This document shows, piece by piece, positions 1 through 9,275 of a DNA stretch of 64,000 nt. This DNA comes from Symbiodinium natans (lineage: Eukaryota; Sar; Dinophyceae; Suessiales; Symbiodiniaceae): positions 942,150-1,006,149 of the forward strand of contig CAJNDS010000890.1 in assembly GCA_905221605.1 (NCBI GenBank). The letters run 5' to 3'. Within the stretch, counting starts at the first letter, position 1. Every line of letters starts with the position of its first letter. The position numbers and the translations under genes are program-made. The notes under the pieces were generated by a model. It made no database searches, was not told where the DNA came from, and saw only the letters and a program-made list of their open reading frames with translations.

Positions 1-280
1 CCCTTCTCTGCGCTCGGCCGAATGCTACTTTTTGCCTCGCAGGTATAACTCCAACGCCTGAGAACTGCATTTTTTCATTCCGGGGCAGCATTGTGTTGCG
101 TCCTGGTCACTTCGCGGTAAACGTGGGCTATGCCTGCAGTTCGAGGCGCTTGCTCTACAAATTGTGGCCGCTTGGGCGCCTTCTGGATTCGGTGCTGGTG
201 TCGCAACTACGGCACTTGAAATCGTGCTGGACTGTCAACTTCGCGTGGGCCACCTCCACGATATTGTTGCAGTTTCCACT
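1..280 (+). other. Exon-like unique segment at window edge
   Basis: Telomere-repeat-free sequence. A good splice-acceptor-like tract (pyrimidine-rich, ending GCCTCGCAG at 43) is followed by an open plus-strand frame running to 374. The minus strand also has an open, protein-like frame between about 170 and 290, so the strand is not settled. No domain is recognised. Beyond about 282 the sequence is a family A mobile element, so the open frame there is fortuitous. Confidence 0.25.
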
Positions 281-281
281 T

Positions 282-390
282 GACCCAAAAAATCCATGGA
301 CCATATTATTATGTACTTGGGCCCTAAAGCCCCTAAGTAGGAGGTACTTTAAGGCCCAAGTATTCCCTATTTAGGTACATGGACCCTGGG
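282..390 (+). mobile_element. MITE-like element family A, copy A1
   Basis: Shares the core (TACTTGGGCCCTAAAG..., AAGGCCCAAGTATTCC) and right terminus (AGGTACATGGACCC) with copies at 1037, 2548, 12633, 21613 and 25424. The left inverted repeat is degraded. No coding capacity. Confidence 0.65.
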
Positions 391-1033
391 TTAGATACCA
401 TGCAGCCTTGCGATCGCTGGGCTACCTTCCCAGGGTGGCATCGCGGACGGATGGAGTACCCTAAAAAAGCGGTCGGAATAATTACTAACAACATTCCCTT
501 ATGGTCCCTTTGGCAAATAGACCATAGCTACCCCAAAACCCGATTCTAATTTTTCAGGGCCCTAAAGCAAGCCCTATAAAACCTGAACCCCCGGGCATCT
601 TTCCGCCCCCTTGAGACAGCATATGAAGCAGGGTTTTATTTCTGTTATCAGTGAGTGTATGTATGGTTCCTTTTGAAATTGGTGAGTGTAGATATTGGGT
701 GTCCTTTTGGGGGGCACAAGAAATATAAACCCTAAATCATATAACCCTCGAGCCTGGGCATGTTCCTCGCTTCTCGGGGTTTAGGGTTTAGGGCCACAGT
801 TTGTGTCGAGGCTTGACGTGACCTTTCTTGACTGCCGGGAGCCGTCTTAGTGGATGGAACACGGTCCGCGACCGGTGTGATGCGGGATTTCTGTGCACAC
901 TGTGGGGGGGTCCCAGGTTCAGGCAGACCCTGAAGGCTCCAACGTTTAGGGTTTAGGATTTAGGGTTCTGATTTCGGCTAGTAAAAGTATGCTACACAAA
1001 AAAAATCTCCAGTAGGAGCCTCTAGCTAAACCC
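391..1033. other. Mostly unique interval with short telomeric blocks and exon-like islands
   Basis: Holds three short TTTAGGG blocks (about 776-800, 946-968 and half-units). The GC-rich stretch 800-945 has splice-like junctions on both strands. On plus, a pyrimidine-rich TTAG acceptor near 850 leads to a 60-nt frame containing FCAHCGG, with a GT donor near 917. On minus, a CCCCCCACAG acceptor near 900 leads to a 65-nt frame with an AAG/GT donor. Strand unresolved. Confidence 0.3.
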
Positions 1034-1036
1034 CTA

Positions 1037-1146
1037 CCCTAAGGGTCCATGTACCTAAATAGGGATTACTTGGGCCTTAAAGTACCTCCTATTTAGGGGC
1101 CTTTAGGGCCCAAATACATAATAATAAGGTACATGGACCCTTAGGG
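1037..1146 (-). mobile_element. MITE-like element family A, copy A2
   Basis: Full-length 110-bp copy with terminal inverted repeats CCCTAAGGGTCCATGTACCT and AGGTACATGGACCCTTAGGG, flanked by a 3-bp CTA direct repeat (1034-1036, 1147-1149). Its interior is the reverse complement of copies A4-A6. Non-coding, so it would depend on a transposase elsewhere. Confidence 0.85.
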
Positions 1147-1211
1147 CTAGATCCTAAACCTGCACAGGGCTTTGGGAGCACCTGTCCCCCCAGCTAGATC
1201 ACATCCCCAAT

Positions 1212-1372
1212 CTTGGCTGACTTCTGAACAACTCATGGTCCTAACAGTTTTACCTTTAGGCCCCTTATTGTAGCTTCTACAAAAAAACCCTAAACCCTAA
1301 ACCCTAAATCCTAAACCCTAAGCCCTAAACACAAAAAGTTAAATCCTAAGAGCCAGCCAGAAGAAAGCCAAG
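1212..1372 (+). mobile_element. Element family E, copy E1, interrupted by telomeric repeat
   Basis: Ends are inverted repeats (CTTGGCTGACTTCTG and CAGAAGAAAGCCAAG). It matches copy E2 at 48305-48416 along its length, but carries about 43 bp of CCCTAAA repeat (1288-1330) where E2 has only CCAAAGCCC. This is an empty/filled site pair for a telomeric insertion. Confidence 0.75.
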
Positions 1373-1447
1373 CAATCCAAACTCGACATCAAGTAGCCTC
1401 TGAAATCTCGGGCTGCGTCTCCCAGTGTGCCGTTTGGTCTAGGTTTC

Positions 1448-1508
1448 GGGTTTAGGGTTTAAGGTTTAGGGTTTATAGGGTTTAGGGTTTAGGGTTTAGG
1501 GTTTAGGG
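1448..1508 (+). repeat. Interstitial telomeric array, TTTAGGG
   Basis: About eight units with a few variants (TTTAAGG, TTTATAGGG). Confidence 0.95.
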
Positions 1509-1719
1509 CGTCTAGAGCACCTAGGTTATCGAAAACGAAGTCGAAAAAGATGGTGGGGCCATGACATGGAAAAGCTAAATGGGGGTTGCCGAAATTCGGG
1601 GTACCTTTTTGCGGTCCTTATTCTTCGGGGATCCTACTATTTGGGGATCTATATTGGGGGTTCCATATTTTAATTTTCGCAAAGCCCTAAACCCTAAACC
1701 CTAAACCCCCCCGGCAAGC

Positions 1720-1801
1720 CTGCGAGCAGCTTCTTCTCCATTCGGTCTCTTCGAAAATCGATCTTGGCCTCATGCGCCCGTGTCATCTTCAGGACCACAC
1801 C
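1720..1801 (-). CDS. Candidate exon, minus strand (27 codons)
   Basis: Unrecognised protein fragment. Read on the minus strand, a telomeric TTTAG serves as acceptor (exon starting at 1801). The frame contains KMTRAHEAKIDFRRDRMEKK and ends at a possible GC donor (GCAG/GCTTGCC) at 1720. The sense frame is rich in first-position G and in charged residues, whereas the opposite strand reads poorly, so this is one of the few islands whose strand seems clear. TTTAGGG-type repeats (relative to the gene) lie on both sides. The call rests on composition and splice-like borders only. Confidence 0.35.
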
Positions 1802-1882
1802 CTAAACCCAAAACCCTGTAAACCCTATAACAACTCAAGAAGCAGGGCACAGGGATCAGGGAAAACCCAAAACCCCACAATG

Positions 1883-1989
1883 CCCTAAACCCTAAACCCT
1901 AAACCCTAAACCCTAAACCCTAAACCCTAAACCCTAAACCCTAAACCCTAAACCCTAAACCCTAAACCCTAAACCCTGAACCCTGAACC
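1883..1989 (-). repeat. Interstitial telomeric array, CCCTAAA
   Basis: About 15 units, ending in three CCCTGAA variants. It is followed by a 125-bp GC-rich island (1990-2117) and then a TTTAGGG array at 2118-2160, an instance of the array-island-array layout. Confidence 0.97.
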
Positions 1990-2117
1990 CTGAACCAAGT
2001 AGGGTTGAGAGCTCCGGGAGCCCAGGCCCAGAAATTCGCCAACCTGCCTCAGGGCATCGTCTCATCCGAGAGACCCGAGTGCCACTTGAACCGAAAGAAA
2101 CGCTAAGCCCATAACCC

Positions 2118-2160
2118 GTTTAGGATTTAGGGTTTAGGGTTTAGGGTTTAGGGTTTAGGG
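2118..2160 (+). repeat. Interstitial telomeric array, TTTAGGG
   Basis: About six units directly after the GC-rich island 1990-2117. Confidence 0.95.
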
Positions 2161-2388
2161 CCCGAAGCCCTACCTGGGACTCTGTTTTACCTACAGTTCA
2201 ATAATAAATACGTACCCCAGAATTAGTGAGTATAACCCATCAAGCTGTGGGTAAAAAGGGTCCCAGGTATAAGCCCTGAACCGTTTAAGGTACGGCGCCG
2301 AGAAAGCGACCCCCCCACCCTTTCCTGCCCCCTGCCCTGCCGCGCCCCTGCCCTGCCCCCCCCTGCCGCCCCCTGCCCCCCCCCTTAG

Positions 2389-2430
<42 letters not shown>
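2389..2430. repeat. Homopolymer C tract (42 bp)
   Basis: An uninterrupted run of C next to a CCCTGCC-rich stretch (2310-2388). Glycine-rich frames opposite it are artefacts of the tract. Confidence 0.97.
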
Positions 2431-2433
<3 letters not shown>

Positions 2434-2547
2434 TGAGCCCCCAAAAGCCCGATACCCGGAACCCCAAACCGTAAACTCATTGCTTGGGGTGCAGCGACTT
2501 GGGCGCTGCGGAATCACCATGCTCACGCGGATGCGCTGGGCCGGGGG

Positions 2548-2628
2548 AATACTTGGGCCTTAAAGTACCTCCTATTTAGGGACTTTAGGGCCCAAGTACA
2601 TAATAATAAGGTACATGGACTTTTAGGG
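2548..2628 (-). mobile_element. MITE-like element family A, copy A3, truncated
   Basis: Matches copy A2 from the AATACTTGGGCC core to the right terminus. The first ~27 bp are missing. TTA follows the right end. Confidence 0.75.
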
Positions 2629-2922
2629 TTAAGTAGTGATTCCGACCCCTATATTACCTGTGAATACAGCGGGTAGCGACACACAGACCACAAGGACTGG
2701 CCGGTTTGGGGGTGGAAAGTTTAGGGTTTAATAGAAGTAACTGCCCCATAATCAGTAGGCATAACCCATAATACTGCACTTAGGGAAAAACACAGTCCTA
2801 GGTAGGGATTAGGGTGACGGAACTTGGGGGGCCTTGTGGGTGCAACGGCTTGTCTTAGAGCACCCCTAACACCGAAAACCTAAGCCCTACACTTTCTTAA
2901 ATGTTACGTGCGCATTGCTGGC

Positions 2923-3013
2923 ATGTTCCCCCCTTATACTAACAGTCCTGAATCGGGATTATGATAGGGGCACTTTAATGCCTATTAAGGACTGTTAGTA
3001 TAAGAGGGAACAT
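2923..3013 (+). mobile_element. MITE-like element family B, copy B1
   Basis: A 91-bp element with 26-bp near-perfect inverted repeats. The left end begins ATGTTCCCCCCTTATACTAA and reads on into CAGTCCT; the right end is AGGACTGTTAGTATAAG then AGGGAACAT. Other copies are at 21595, 58173 and 61881. No coding capacity. Confidence 0.85.
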
Positions 3014-3743
3014 CCCGAGCGCATTGCGTCTCTAGTCCTCAACCAGTCCTGGCATGGACTGTCAGCTGTTCACGGACAGACAGCAAACAGGGCTTGCTAA
3101 GGAGTTTGGGGTTTAGGGTTTAGGGTTTGGGGTTTAGGGTTAGGGCCGAATGCTCGTAACCATGTCAGCTAACCTCTTACCATGGCAGCTACAAGCTTCG
3201 AGCTTCACGACGGGTTTGCCTGAAGACTTGACTGTAGTTCACATTGGAGTTCATTATCGGCCACGTATACACTTTTGTTAAGTTCCCTAACCCTAGATTT
3301 CAAACCTAAACAATGTCATTTGCATCTGTGTGACGGGCACTGCTGCTGGCGGCAGAGGGTAGTATAGTACAGAGACCATCCGTAAACCCTATGGATTTCG
3401 TTCCAAGAAATCAGGAAAATGAACGCAATCGGGGTTTAGGGTTTAGGGACATTCCATGCCTGGGTTCTCTGCGAGCCCCCGGCAAACTTGGGGGCCCTAG
3501 AGGATTCAGAGCAACTGAGGAGTCTAACAGGTTACCCTAAACCCTAAACCCTAAACCCTAAACCCTAAACCCTAAACCCTAAACCCTAAACCCTTAGGGT
3601 TTAGGGCTTAGGAGGGTTGCGGGTTCAGGGTTTCGGCGCTTCTGCCCCAAAACGAAGGGAATGAGGGCCCACTCCGGGTCCTACTTGGAGGTTCAGGGTT
3701 TAGGGTTTAGGGTTTAGGGTTTAGGGTTTAGGGTTTAGTACAA

Positions 3744-3862
3744 CTTGGCTGCACTTAGCAGGGTAGCTATACATCAAAATTTAAGCTGCCTTCTTAAGTC
3801 TTAAGAAACCCCCAAAACCCAAAAAAAGGCTAAGGAACTAGAGTTACAGTAAAGAACCACGA
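3744..3862 (+). repeat. Dispersed repeat F, copy F1
   Basis: About 115 bp similar to 19021-19130 (shared ACTTGGCTGCACTTAG, GTTACAGTAAAG). No inverted ends identified. Probably an old non-coding mobile element. Confidence 0.6.
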
Positions 3863-4077
3863 AGATACAATAAGCAGGGTTATAAGTATGGTAACTATAC
3901 TTACAACCCTACTTAGAGTACTTATAACCTTACTTAACCTCCAAGTAGGTTGAGATCAGGGATTACAGGGGGTTTATGCGATTCAGGGCTCAAGGGCATA
4001 GCTGCTCACGAATCTGCCAAGCCAAGCATCTCCGATCCGAAGTCCTGAACCCTGAGCCCCAAGAGTCCCCACAACGG

Positions 4078-4126
4078 CCTAAACCCTAAACCCTAAACCC
4101 TAAACCCTAAACCCTAAACCCTAAAC
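4078..4126 (-). repeat. Interstitial telomeric array, CCCTAAA
   Basis: About seven canonical units that pass without a break into the CCCTAAG variant array. Confidence 0.95.
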
Positions 4127-4257
4127 CCTAAGCCCTAAGCCCTAAGCCCTAAGCCCTAAGCCCTAAGCCCTAAGCCCTAAGCCCTAAGCCCTAAGCCCTA
4201 AGCCCTAAGCCCTAAGCCCTAAGCCCTAGGCCCTAAGCCCTAAGCCCTAAGCCGTAA
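4127..4257 (-). repeat. Homogeneous variant array CCCTAAG
   Basis: About 18 consecutive CCCTAAG units, with single exceptions CCCTAGG and CCGTAAG. The uniform variant indicates local expansion of one mutated unit. Confidence 0.95.
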
Positions 4258-4278
4258 GCCCGCCCTCGTGCCTCAAAG

Positions 4279-4318
4279 GCCTTCGGATGCTTGAAAATTT
4301 CCTGAAGGCATGTGTGGG
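4279..4318 (+). CDS. Candidate exon, plus strand
   Basis: Unrecognised. Acceptor-like GCCCTCGTGCCTCAAAG precedes it. The frame reads LRMLENFLKACV and the donor is GTTTAGGG, the first unit of the TTTAGGG array at 4319. A further piece at 4410-4440 (acceptor GGCTTTTCAG, donor GCGG/GTCTC) is phase-compatible. The minus strand also has an acceptor (ACATGCCTTCAG) and an open frame, so strand confidence is low. Confidence 0.25.
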
Positions 4319-4387
4319 GTTTAGGGTTGAGGGTTTTTAGGGTTTAGGGTTTAGGGTTGAGGGTTTAGGGTTTCGGGTTTAGGGTTT
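4319..4387 (+). repeat. Interstitial telomeric array, TTTAGGG, degenerate
   Basis: About nine units with TTGAGGG, TTTTTAGGG and TTTCGGG variants. Confidence 0.93.
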
Positions 4388-4389
4388 TG

Positions 4390-5630
4390 AATTCAACCAC
4401 GGCTTTTCAGGCTCCAGGACTTTCTTGCGGGTCTCTCTACCCCTAAACCCTAAACTGTGAACCCTAAACCCTAAAGTGTAGGGTCTGGGACTTTACGTGT
4501 ATCTAAAGGCGCTGGTTTTCGGGCTTAGGGTTTAGGGTTTAGGGCTACTAGCTTCTTATAAGGGAATTAAAAACTCTTTGTACCTTCGAGCTCTTGCAGA
4601 GGCTGTATGGGACATCTGGTTCCCAAGTCCCGGCTAAGAACAAGGGACCCTAAACCCTAAACCCTAAACCCTAAACCCTAAACCCTAAACCCTAAACCCG
4701 AAACCCGAAACCCTAAACCCTACTCTGAGAAATTCACGGCCAATCTGCCTCCGCTCCTAAAGCGCGAGGAATATTCATGGGGGGGGGTAGGTCCTTTAGG
4801 GTATTTATAATATACCTACCCTACACCCTAAACCCTAAACCCTAAACCCTAAACGCTAAACCCTAAACCCTAAACCCTAAACTCTAAACCCTAAACCCTA
4901 AACCCTAAACCCCCTCACTGCGGGGAAGCATCCGCAAGGAAGACGTGCAGCTTAGCGAAGCGGATGGCATCCTCTTGGCTATGGCCCTCGCTATCGCACC
5001 TAGGCAGACCTGGCAAGGCAAAACGGGGTTTAGGGTTTAGGGTTTAGGGTTTAGGGATTAGGCTTTCAGAGTTTAGGGCTCAGGGGACTTTGGGTTTCCA
5101 GGGTTTCTCGGGTTTCTATGCGGTTTAAGGTTTACTTGGGCCCTTCACGCGCCGGCAGGACAAGGCCGATCCCCAAACAAGGGGCATACAGGACGCGAAT
5201 CCAACGTCTTAAGCTACAAAGAAGCCCTAGAAACCCTGGAAACCAGAGGCCCCCTAAACCCTAAACCCTAAACCCTAAACCCTAAACCCTAAACCCTAAA
5301 CCCTAAACCCTAAACCCTAAACCCTACTGTAAACCCTAAACCCTAATGGGTGACTGATGCTTGGATTTGGGGCTGAGGGGGCTGGGCTCCTGCTTGTTCA
5401 TGCATCAGGGGACTCGGGGATCAGGTACCCTTATCTCCCTAACCCCTACAGATACAGCATTCAAAGGTTCTATAGGGTACCAAGTTGCCTCAATCCCTCC
5501 TAAGACAGACTACCCTAAACCCTAAACCCTAAGCCCTAAATCCTAAACCCTAAGCCCTGTCCTAAACGAAGTTCGCTGACAAAGAGCCCGGAAAGGTCAC
5601 AAGGGCGAAGCATCTACTTTACTGCGTTGC
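4390..5630. other. Telomeric mosaic with exon-like islands
   Basis: CCCTAAA arrays at 4441-4475, 4647-4721, 4822-4911, 5253-5346 and 5514-5560; TTTAGGG arrays at 4509-4534 and 5026-5062. GC-rich island 4911-5025 is open in protein-like frames on both strands. On plus it starts after GGGGAAG, contains EDVQLSEADGILLAMALAIA and ends at a GTTTAGGG donor. Island 4560-4640 has a very good acceptor (CTTCGAGCTCTTGCAG). No domains recognised. Confidence 0.4.
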
Positions 5631-5632
5631 AG

Positions 5633-5681
5633 AAGCCCTGACGGCAACTTACACCCTGAAGGAGTCAAAATCCTGCGAGAG
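5633..5681 (+). CDS. Candidate exon, plus strand (16 codons)
   Basis: Both borders look like spliceosomal sites: acceptor CTACTTTACTGCGTTGCAG and donor GAGAG/GTAGGGG. The 49-nt interval, read one base in, gives SPDGNLHPEGVKILRE with no stop. The donor merges into a TTTAGGG array (5686-5735). No family recognised. One of the cleaner exon candidates. Confidence 0.4.
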
Positions 5682-5739
5682 GTAGGGGTTTAGGGTTTAG
5701 GGCTTAGGGTTTAGGGTTCAGGGTTCAGGGTTCGGGGTT

Positions 5740-7200
5740 CAGGCCTCCGTGGATTTTGGAGATTAAAACTAGATCCCTAAACCTACACAAGCCTAGGCAC
5801 GGTCCTGTTCAAGCCAACAAGGGAACACATGCAACATCTCTCAACCCTAAACCCTAAACCCTACACCCCTAAGGACTCTAAACCCTGAGAGCGGTGTTGT
5901 GCTAGAGGGGCTTCTCAGGTTTGGGGTTACCTGAGACCTTAAGCCCCATGTACAAACCCAAAGCCCTCAATTCTAGACTCTAAACTCGAAAACCCTCAAT
6001 CTCGGGGTTTTGGCAGATGCAGTATCCCTAAACCCTAAACACGAAACACGGGATCTCGAGCTTTGAGGGCTTGGAGCATCTGGAATGGCGACGTGCCTGG
6101 TGGCATTTCTTGCATGCGTGCTTCGTCGCTCCTGTGAGGGTTGAGGGTTTAGGGTTTAGGGCTAGGGTTTAGGGGCTCCCTAAACCCTGGGGCTCTACGA
6201 GGCTATATCAGCTACAGGCTTGGGGTTTGGGGTTTAGGGTCTAGGGTTTAGGGTTCCTAAACCCTAAACCCTAAACCCTAAACCCTAAACCCTAAACCCT
6301 AAACCCTAGACTTCAGAAAAAAACTCAGGTTTCAGGGATTCATTTCAGGGTTTGGGTTTCGGGCTCTAGGCTCTAGGGTTTTCGGGTTCAGGTTTTGGAC
6401 TTAAGGTTTCAGTTAGGGTTTAGGGTTTGGGGTTTAGGGTGCTGGGCCCGTAACCCTGGGCTGAGTGAGGGTCTAGAATTCATATAGGGCTTAGGGCTTA
6501 GGGTTTAGGGTTTAGGGCTTAGGGTTTAGGGTTCAGGGGTTTGAGGGTTTGGGGTTTAGGGGAAGAGAGAGCAGGGGAAGCAAAAAATGAGTTTCCCGGG
6601 ATGAACCATCAAGTGTCCCAGAGTTCCTGGCCTCTAAAGCCTGAGATGTCGGCACAGTCTAAACCCTAAACCCTATAAACCCCAATCCCTAAACCCTAAA
6701 CCCTAAACCCTAAACCCTAAACCCTAAACCCTGAACCCTGAATCCTAAACCCTGAATCTGCAAAATCCTTTATAAACCCTGCCGACCCCAAGTCCGGAAG
6801 CCCCAAAAACATGGCAATCCCGAAGCCTGGGCATTCTCTTCGCCATTACAGCAACAAGTAAACCCTAAACCCTAAACCCTAAACCCTAAACCCTAAACCC
6901 TACACCCTAAACCCTAAACCCTAAACCCTAAACCCTATATCCTGTCCGTATGAAGATATGCCCTGCGTATGTTCCTGATTATAGGACAGGCTGGAAACTA
7001 GAAGCACTAGACGCTGCCTCGCGCAAAGACTCTGCTTTAAACTGCCCTAAATACCCTCAAGCTCAGAACCTAACACTTATAAACCCCAATACCCAACCCC
7101 ACACCCTAAACCCTAAACCCTGAACCCTAAATCATGAACCCAAAACCCAAAACTCCCTAAACCCTAAACTCCCTAAACCCTAAACCCTAAACCCTAAACC
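5740..7200. other. Telomeric mosaic, no recognisable genes
   Basis: Degenerate TTTAGGG/CCCTAAA blocks throughout, with longer arrays at 6415-6440, 6485-6560, 6657-6746, 6858-6939 and 7100-7200. An exon-like island at about 6060-6138 (plus frame GMATCLVAFLACVLRRSCE, GTTGAGGG donor) is the only coding-like stretch. Confidence 0.45.
6232..6308. repeat. Head-to-head telomeric inversion, TTTAGGG to CCCTAAA
   Basis: About three TTTAGGG-type units join directly to seven CCCTAAA units at about 6253 (GGGTTCCTAAACCC). This is an abrupt change of orientation, as in a telomere-telomere fusion or a foldback. Confidence 0.9.
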
Positions 7201-7242
7201 TTAAAGCCCACCTTGAGGAGTGAGAGAAGCCGCTGCGCTCAG

Positions 7243-7302
7243 AGTTGGGCACTTGTAGCCGATTCTTGGGCGCTGCCGACTCCTTCCTGTGTGCATCGGA
7301 AG
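7243..7302. CDS. Candidate exon, strand ambiguous
   Basis: On plus: acceptor GCCGCTGCGCTCAG, frame LGTCSRFLGAADSFLCASE, donor GAAG/GTTTAGGG. On minus, over nearly the same bases (7212-7287): acceptor GATGCACACAG, frame KESAAPKNRLQVPNSERSGF, donor TCAAG/GTGGG. Both are plausible, and only transcript data can choose. A CCCTAAA block lies to the left and TTTAGGG to the right. Confidence 0.3.
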
Positions 7303-7400
7303 GTTTAGGGTTTAGGGTTTAGGGTTTAGGGTTTAGGGTTTAGGGTTTAGGGGCTAGGGTTTAGGGTTTAGGGTTTAGGAGTTAGGAGTTAGGAGTTTGG
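7303..7400 (+). repeat. Interstitial telomeric array, TTTAGGG
   Basis: About 12 units. It is followed by a short tandem duplication (7396-7465) of a 34-bp degenerate unit ending GGTTTGGGGCG. Confidence 0.95.
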
Positions 7401-7583
7401 AGTTTATGGTTCAGGGTTAAGGGTTTGGGGCGTTTATGGTTCAGGGTTAAGGGTTTGGGGCGTTTAAAGGGTTTGGGTTTAGGGCTGCGGGCTTCAAGGG
7501 TTTGGGTTTAAAGGTGAGGGGTTTAGGGTTGAGGGTTGAGGTTTCGGGCGTAGAGGGTTCCGTTTTGGGGAGGGCCCGGGCGG

Positions 7584-7586
<3 letters not shown>

Positions 7587-7639
<53 letters not shown>
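7587..7639. repeat. Homopolymer G tract (53 bp)
   Basis: An uninterrupted G run between a degenerate TTTAGGG region and a CCCTAAA block. Potential quadruplex former. Confidence 0.97.
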
Positions 7640-7640
<1 letters not shown>

Positions 7641-7684
7641 AGGGGAACCCTAAACCCTACACCCTAAACCCTAAACCCTAAACC

Positions 7685-7820
7685 CAAGATAGTCCATGGA
7701 CTGGGAGGGCCCGAAGACACGGAGGTCGGCGGGAACCTGTGGGCCCTTCCTGGGGGTGAAGAGGCTCCAAGCGCCATTGAGGAACTGATCGCTGGCCACT
7801 TTCAAACGGAAAGCCCCCCC
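7685..7820. CDS. Candidate coding segment, strand ambiguous
   Basis: A 135-bp GC-rich island free of telomeric repeat. On plus it is open to a TAA and reads as an acidic tail (SAIEELIAGHFQTES then PP and stop). On minus it is open with SDQFLNGAWSLFTPRKGPQV and ends at a GTTTAGGG donor. First-position G content favours plus. No domain recognised. Confidence 0.3.
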
Positions 7821-8146
7821 TAAAACCAAAAACCCAAAGCCGTAAACCCTAAACCCTAAACCCCAAACCCTAAACCCTAAACCCTAAACCCCACGAAGGA
7901 TCCCGGAACCCCTTCAACCCCTCAAACCCCTAAAACCTGGGCCTCCATTTACCTACGACTTTGTAGGATGTGGGAGTCACAGGTAAAAAAGGGGCGTTCA
8001 TAGGAACCCCAAACAGGGAACCCCAAGATTAGAGTAGGAATATAGTAGGAATGTAACCCTAAACCCTAAACCCTAAACCCTAATCCTTATTATGTGCCCT
8101 TGATATTCCTACTCTGTTTCCTGAGGTTCCCTGTTTGGGGTTGCCA
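7821..8146. other. Telomeric blocks and AT-rich unique DNA
   Basis: CCCTAAA blocks at 7841-7893 and 8055-8083, and a short inverted pair (CTGTTTGGGGTT versus AACCCCAAACAG) around 8010-8140. No coding signal. Confidence 0.5.
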
Positions 8147-8265
8147 CTACTGCTCATTGCTCAACCAACCCCCCTCCAAAAAAAAGAAGAAAAAACACTT
8201 TCCTTATAAGGGCAATATATATATATAGATGGGTTATGAAACGTTGGGGGTTCTTCAGCAAAAGT
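8147..8265 (+). mobile_element. MITE-like element family C, copy C1, diverged
   Basis: Degenerate inverted ends (CTACTGCTCATTGCTCAACC and GGTTCTTCAGCAAAAG) plus an internal TATAAGGGCAATATA shared with other family C copies. The small minus-strand frame over it is fortuitous. Confidence 0.55.
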
Positions 8266-8548
8266 GGATTAGGATTTCTTTCAAATATGCCACGACCGAG
8301 GGTCGGCGACACACCCAAACTTTTGGATCTGCTCGTGGCAGTGGACACGTTGGATCCGGTCTCCTGCGGGTAGGTCGAGGGCTCTGGGGTTTCGGGTTTA
8401 GGGTTTAGGATTTAGGGATTAGGGTTTCGGGTTTAGGGTTTAGGATTTAGGGTTTAGGGTTTACGGTTTTTAAGGTTTAGGGCTTTAAAGGGTTTAACCC
8501 TACGACCTAAGAAGTGCACAGCGCGACAGCGATCTGATAAACTTGCAG

Positions 8549-8609
8549 GCCAGGGCTATCTCGGAGTAATGGTGGGAGGGGGACAAGCTCATGGCTCTGC
8601 AGAAGCACG
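8549..8609 (+). CDS. Candidate exon, plus strand (about 20 codons)
   Basis: Acceptor-like GATAAACTTGCAG, frame QGYLGVMVGGGQAHGSAEA, donor GCACG/GTTTAGGG merging into the array at 8611-8694. No family recognised. A second coding-like stretch with a GCGG/GTAGG donor lies at 8330-8388. Confidence 0.3.
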
Positions 8610-8610
8610 G

Positions 8611-8694
8611 TTTAGGGTTTAGGGTTTAGGGTCTAGGGTCTAGGGTTTAGGGTTTAGGGTTTAGGGTTTAGGGTTTAGGGTTTAGGGTTTAGGG
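8611..8694 (+). repeat. Interstitial telomeric array, TTTAGGG
   Basis: About 12 units, including TCTAGGG variants. Confidence 0.96.
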
Positions 8695-8699
8695 ATGAT

Positions 8700-9275
8700 A
8701 CGATGCGGGGTTAACATGAGGCTTCGATTGAAGTTTCATTACTCAAGACAAGGCGAAAGGTTACCCTAAACCTTTAATGTCTAAACCCTAAACCCCAGAT
8801 ACTCAAGGCTAAAAAACTCTTAAACGCGAAGCCCTGCACCCTTGCTAATCCTTAGCCCCGAGCCCTGAGCCCTGAAGGGCCAAACCCTAAACCCTAAACC
8901 CTAAACCCTAAACCCTAAACCCCAAAACGATCCTTCGACGGAGCCCGTCGGCTTTTGACATGTGTCAGGAACCTCTCCATCGCCCCTTTCTAAGACAGCA
9001 GACAAAGACAAGCCCTGACCTTTCTTTGTTTCGCGCTAGCCCTGAAGCCTAAACCCTATTGAGGGTTCAGGGTTTAGGGTTTAGGGTTGAGGGTTCAGGG
9101 TTTAGGGTTTAGGGTTGAGGGTTCAGGGTTTAGGGTTTAGGGCTTGGGGCTTAGGGCTTTGGGCTCTCCCCAACACAACCATCTTTGAGCCGCCTGAATG
9201 GCTGCAGAGAGCAGGGTGTCGTGAGCAAGGCGAAGCCTAAGGGCCCCAAAGCCCTTTAAGGCCCAAGCCTATACT
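8700..9275. other. Telomeric mosaic with one exon-like island
   Basis: CCCTAAA array 8882-8922; degenerate TTTAGGG with a repeated TTGAGGGTTCAGGG motif at 9061-9150. The island 8931-8995 on minus has a strong acceptor (TTTGTCTGCTGTCTTAG) and the frame KGAMERFLTHVKSRRAPSKD. Confidence 0.4.

Larger units (their letters stand above)
2632..4075. other. Mosaic interval without recognisable genes
   Basis: Contains element B1, short telomeric blocks (3105-3144, 3431-3448, 3534-3612, 3691-3739), repeat pair F1 (3744-3862) and unique sequence. The CCCTAAA array at 3534-3594 turns directly into TTTAGGG at 3595-3612, a tail-to-tail inversion. An exon-like island lies between 3620 and 3690, with GAAG as acceptor and GAG/GTTCAGGG as donor on plus. 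Confidence 0.5.

Noticed and set aside
2191-2526. Glycine-rich 111-aa minus frame
   Set aside because: Produced by the poly-C tract and neighbouring C-rich repeat.
4127-4257. Regularly spaced repeats as a CRISPR array
   Set aside because: Units are contiguous heptamers with no spacers.
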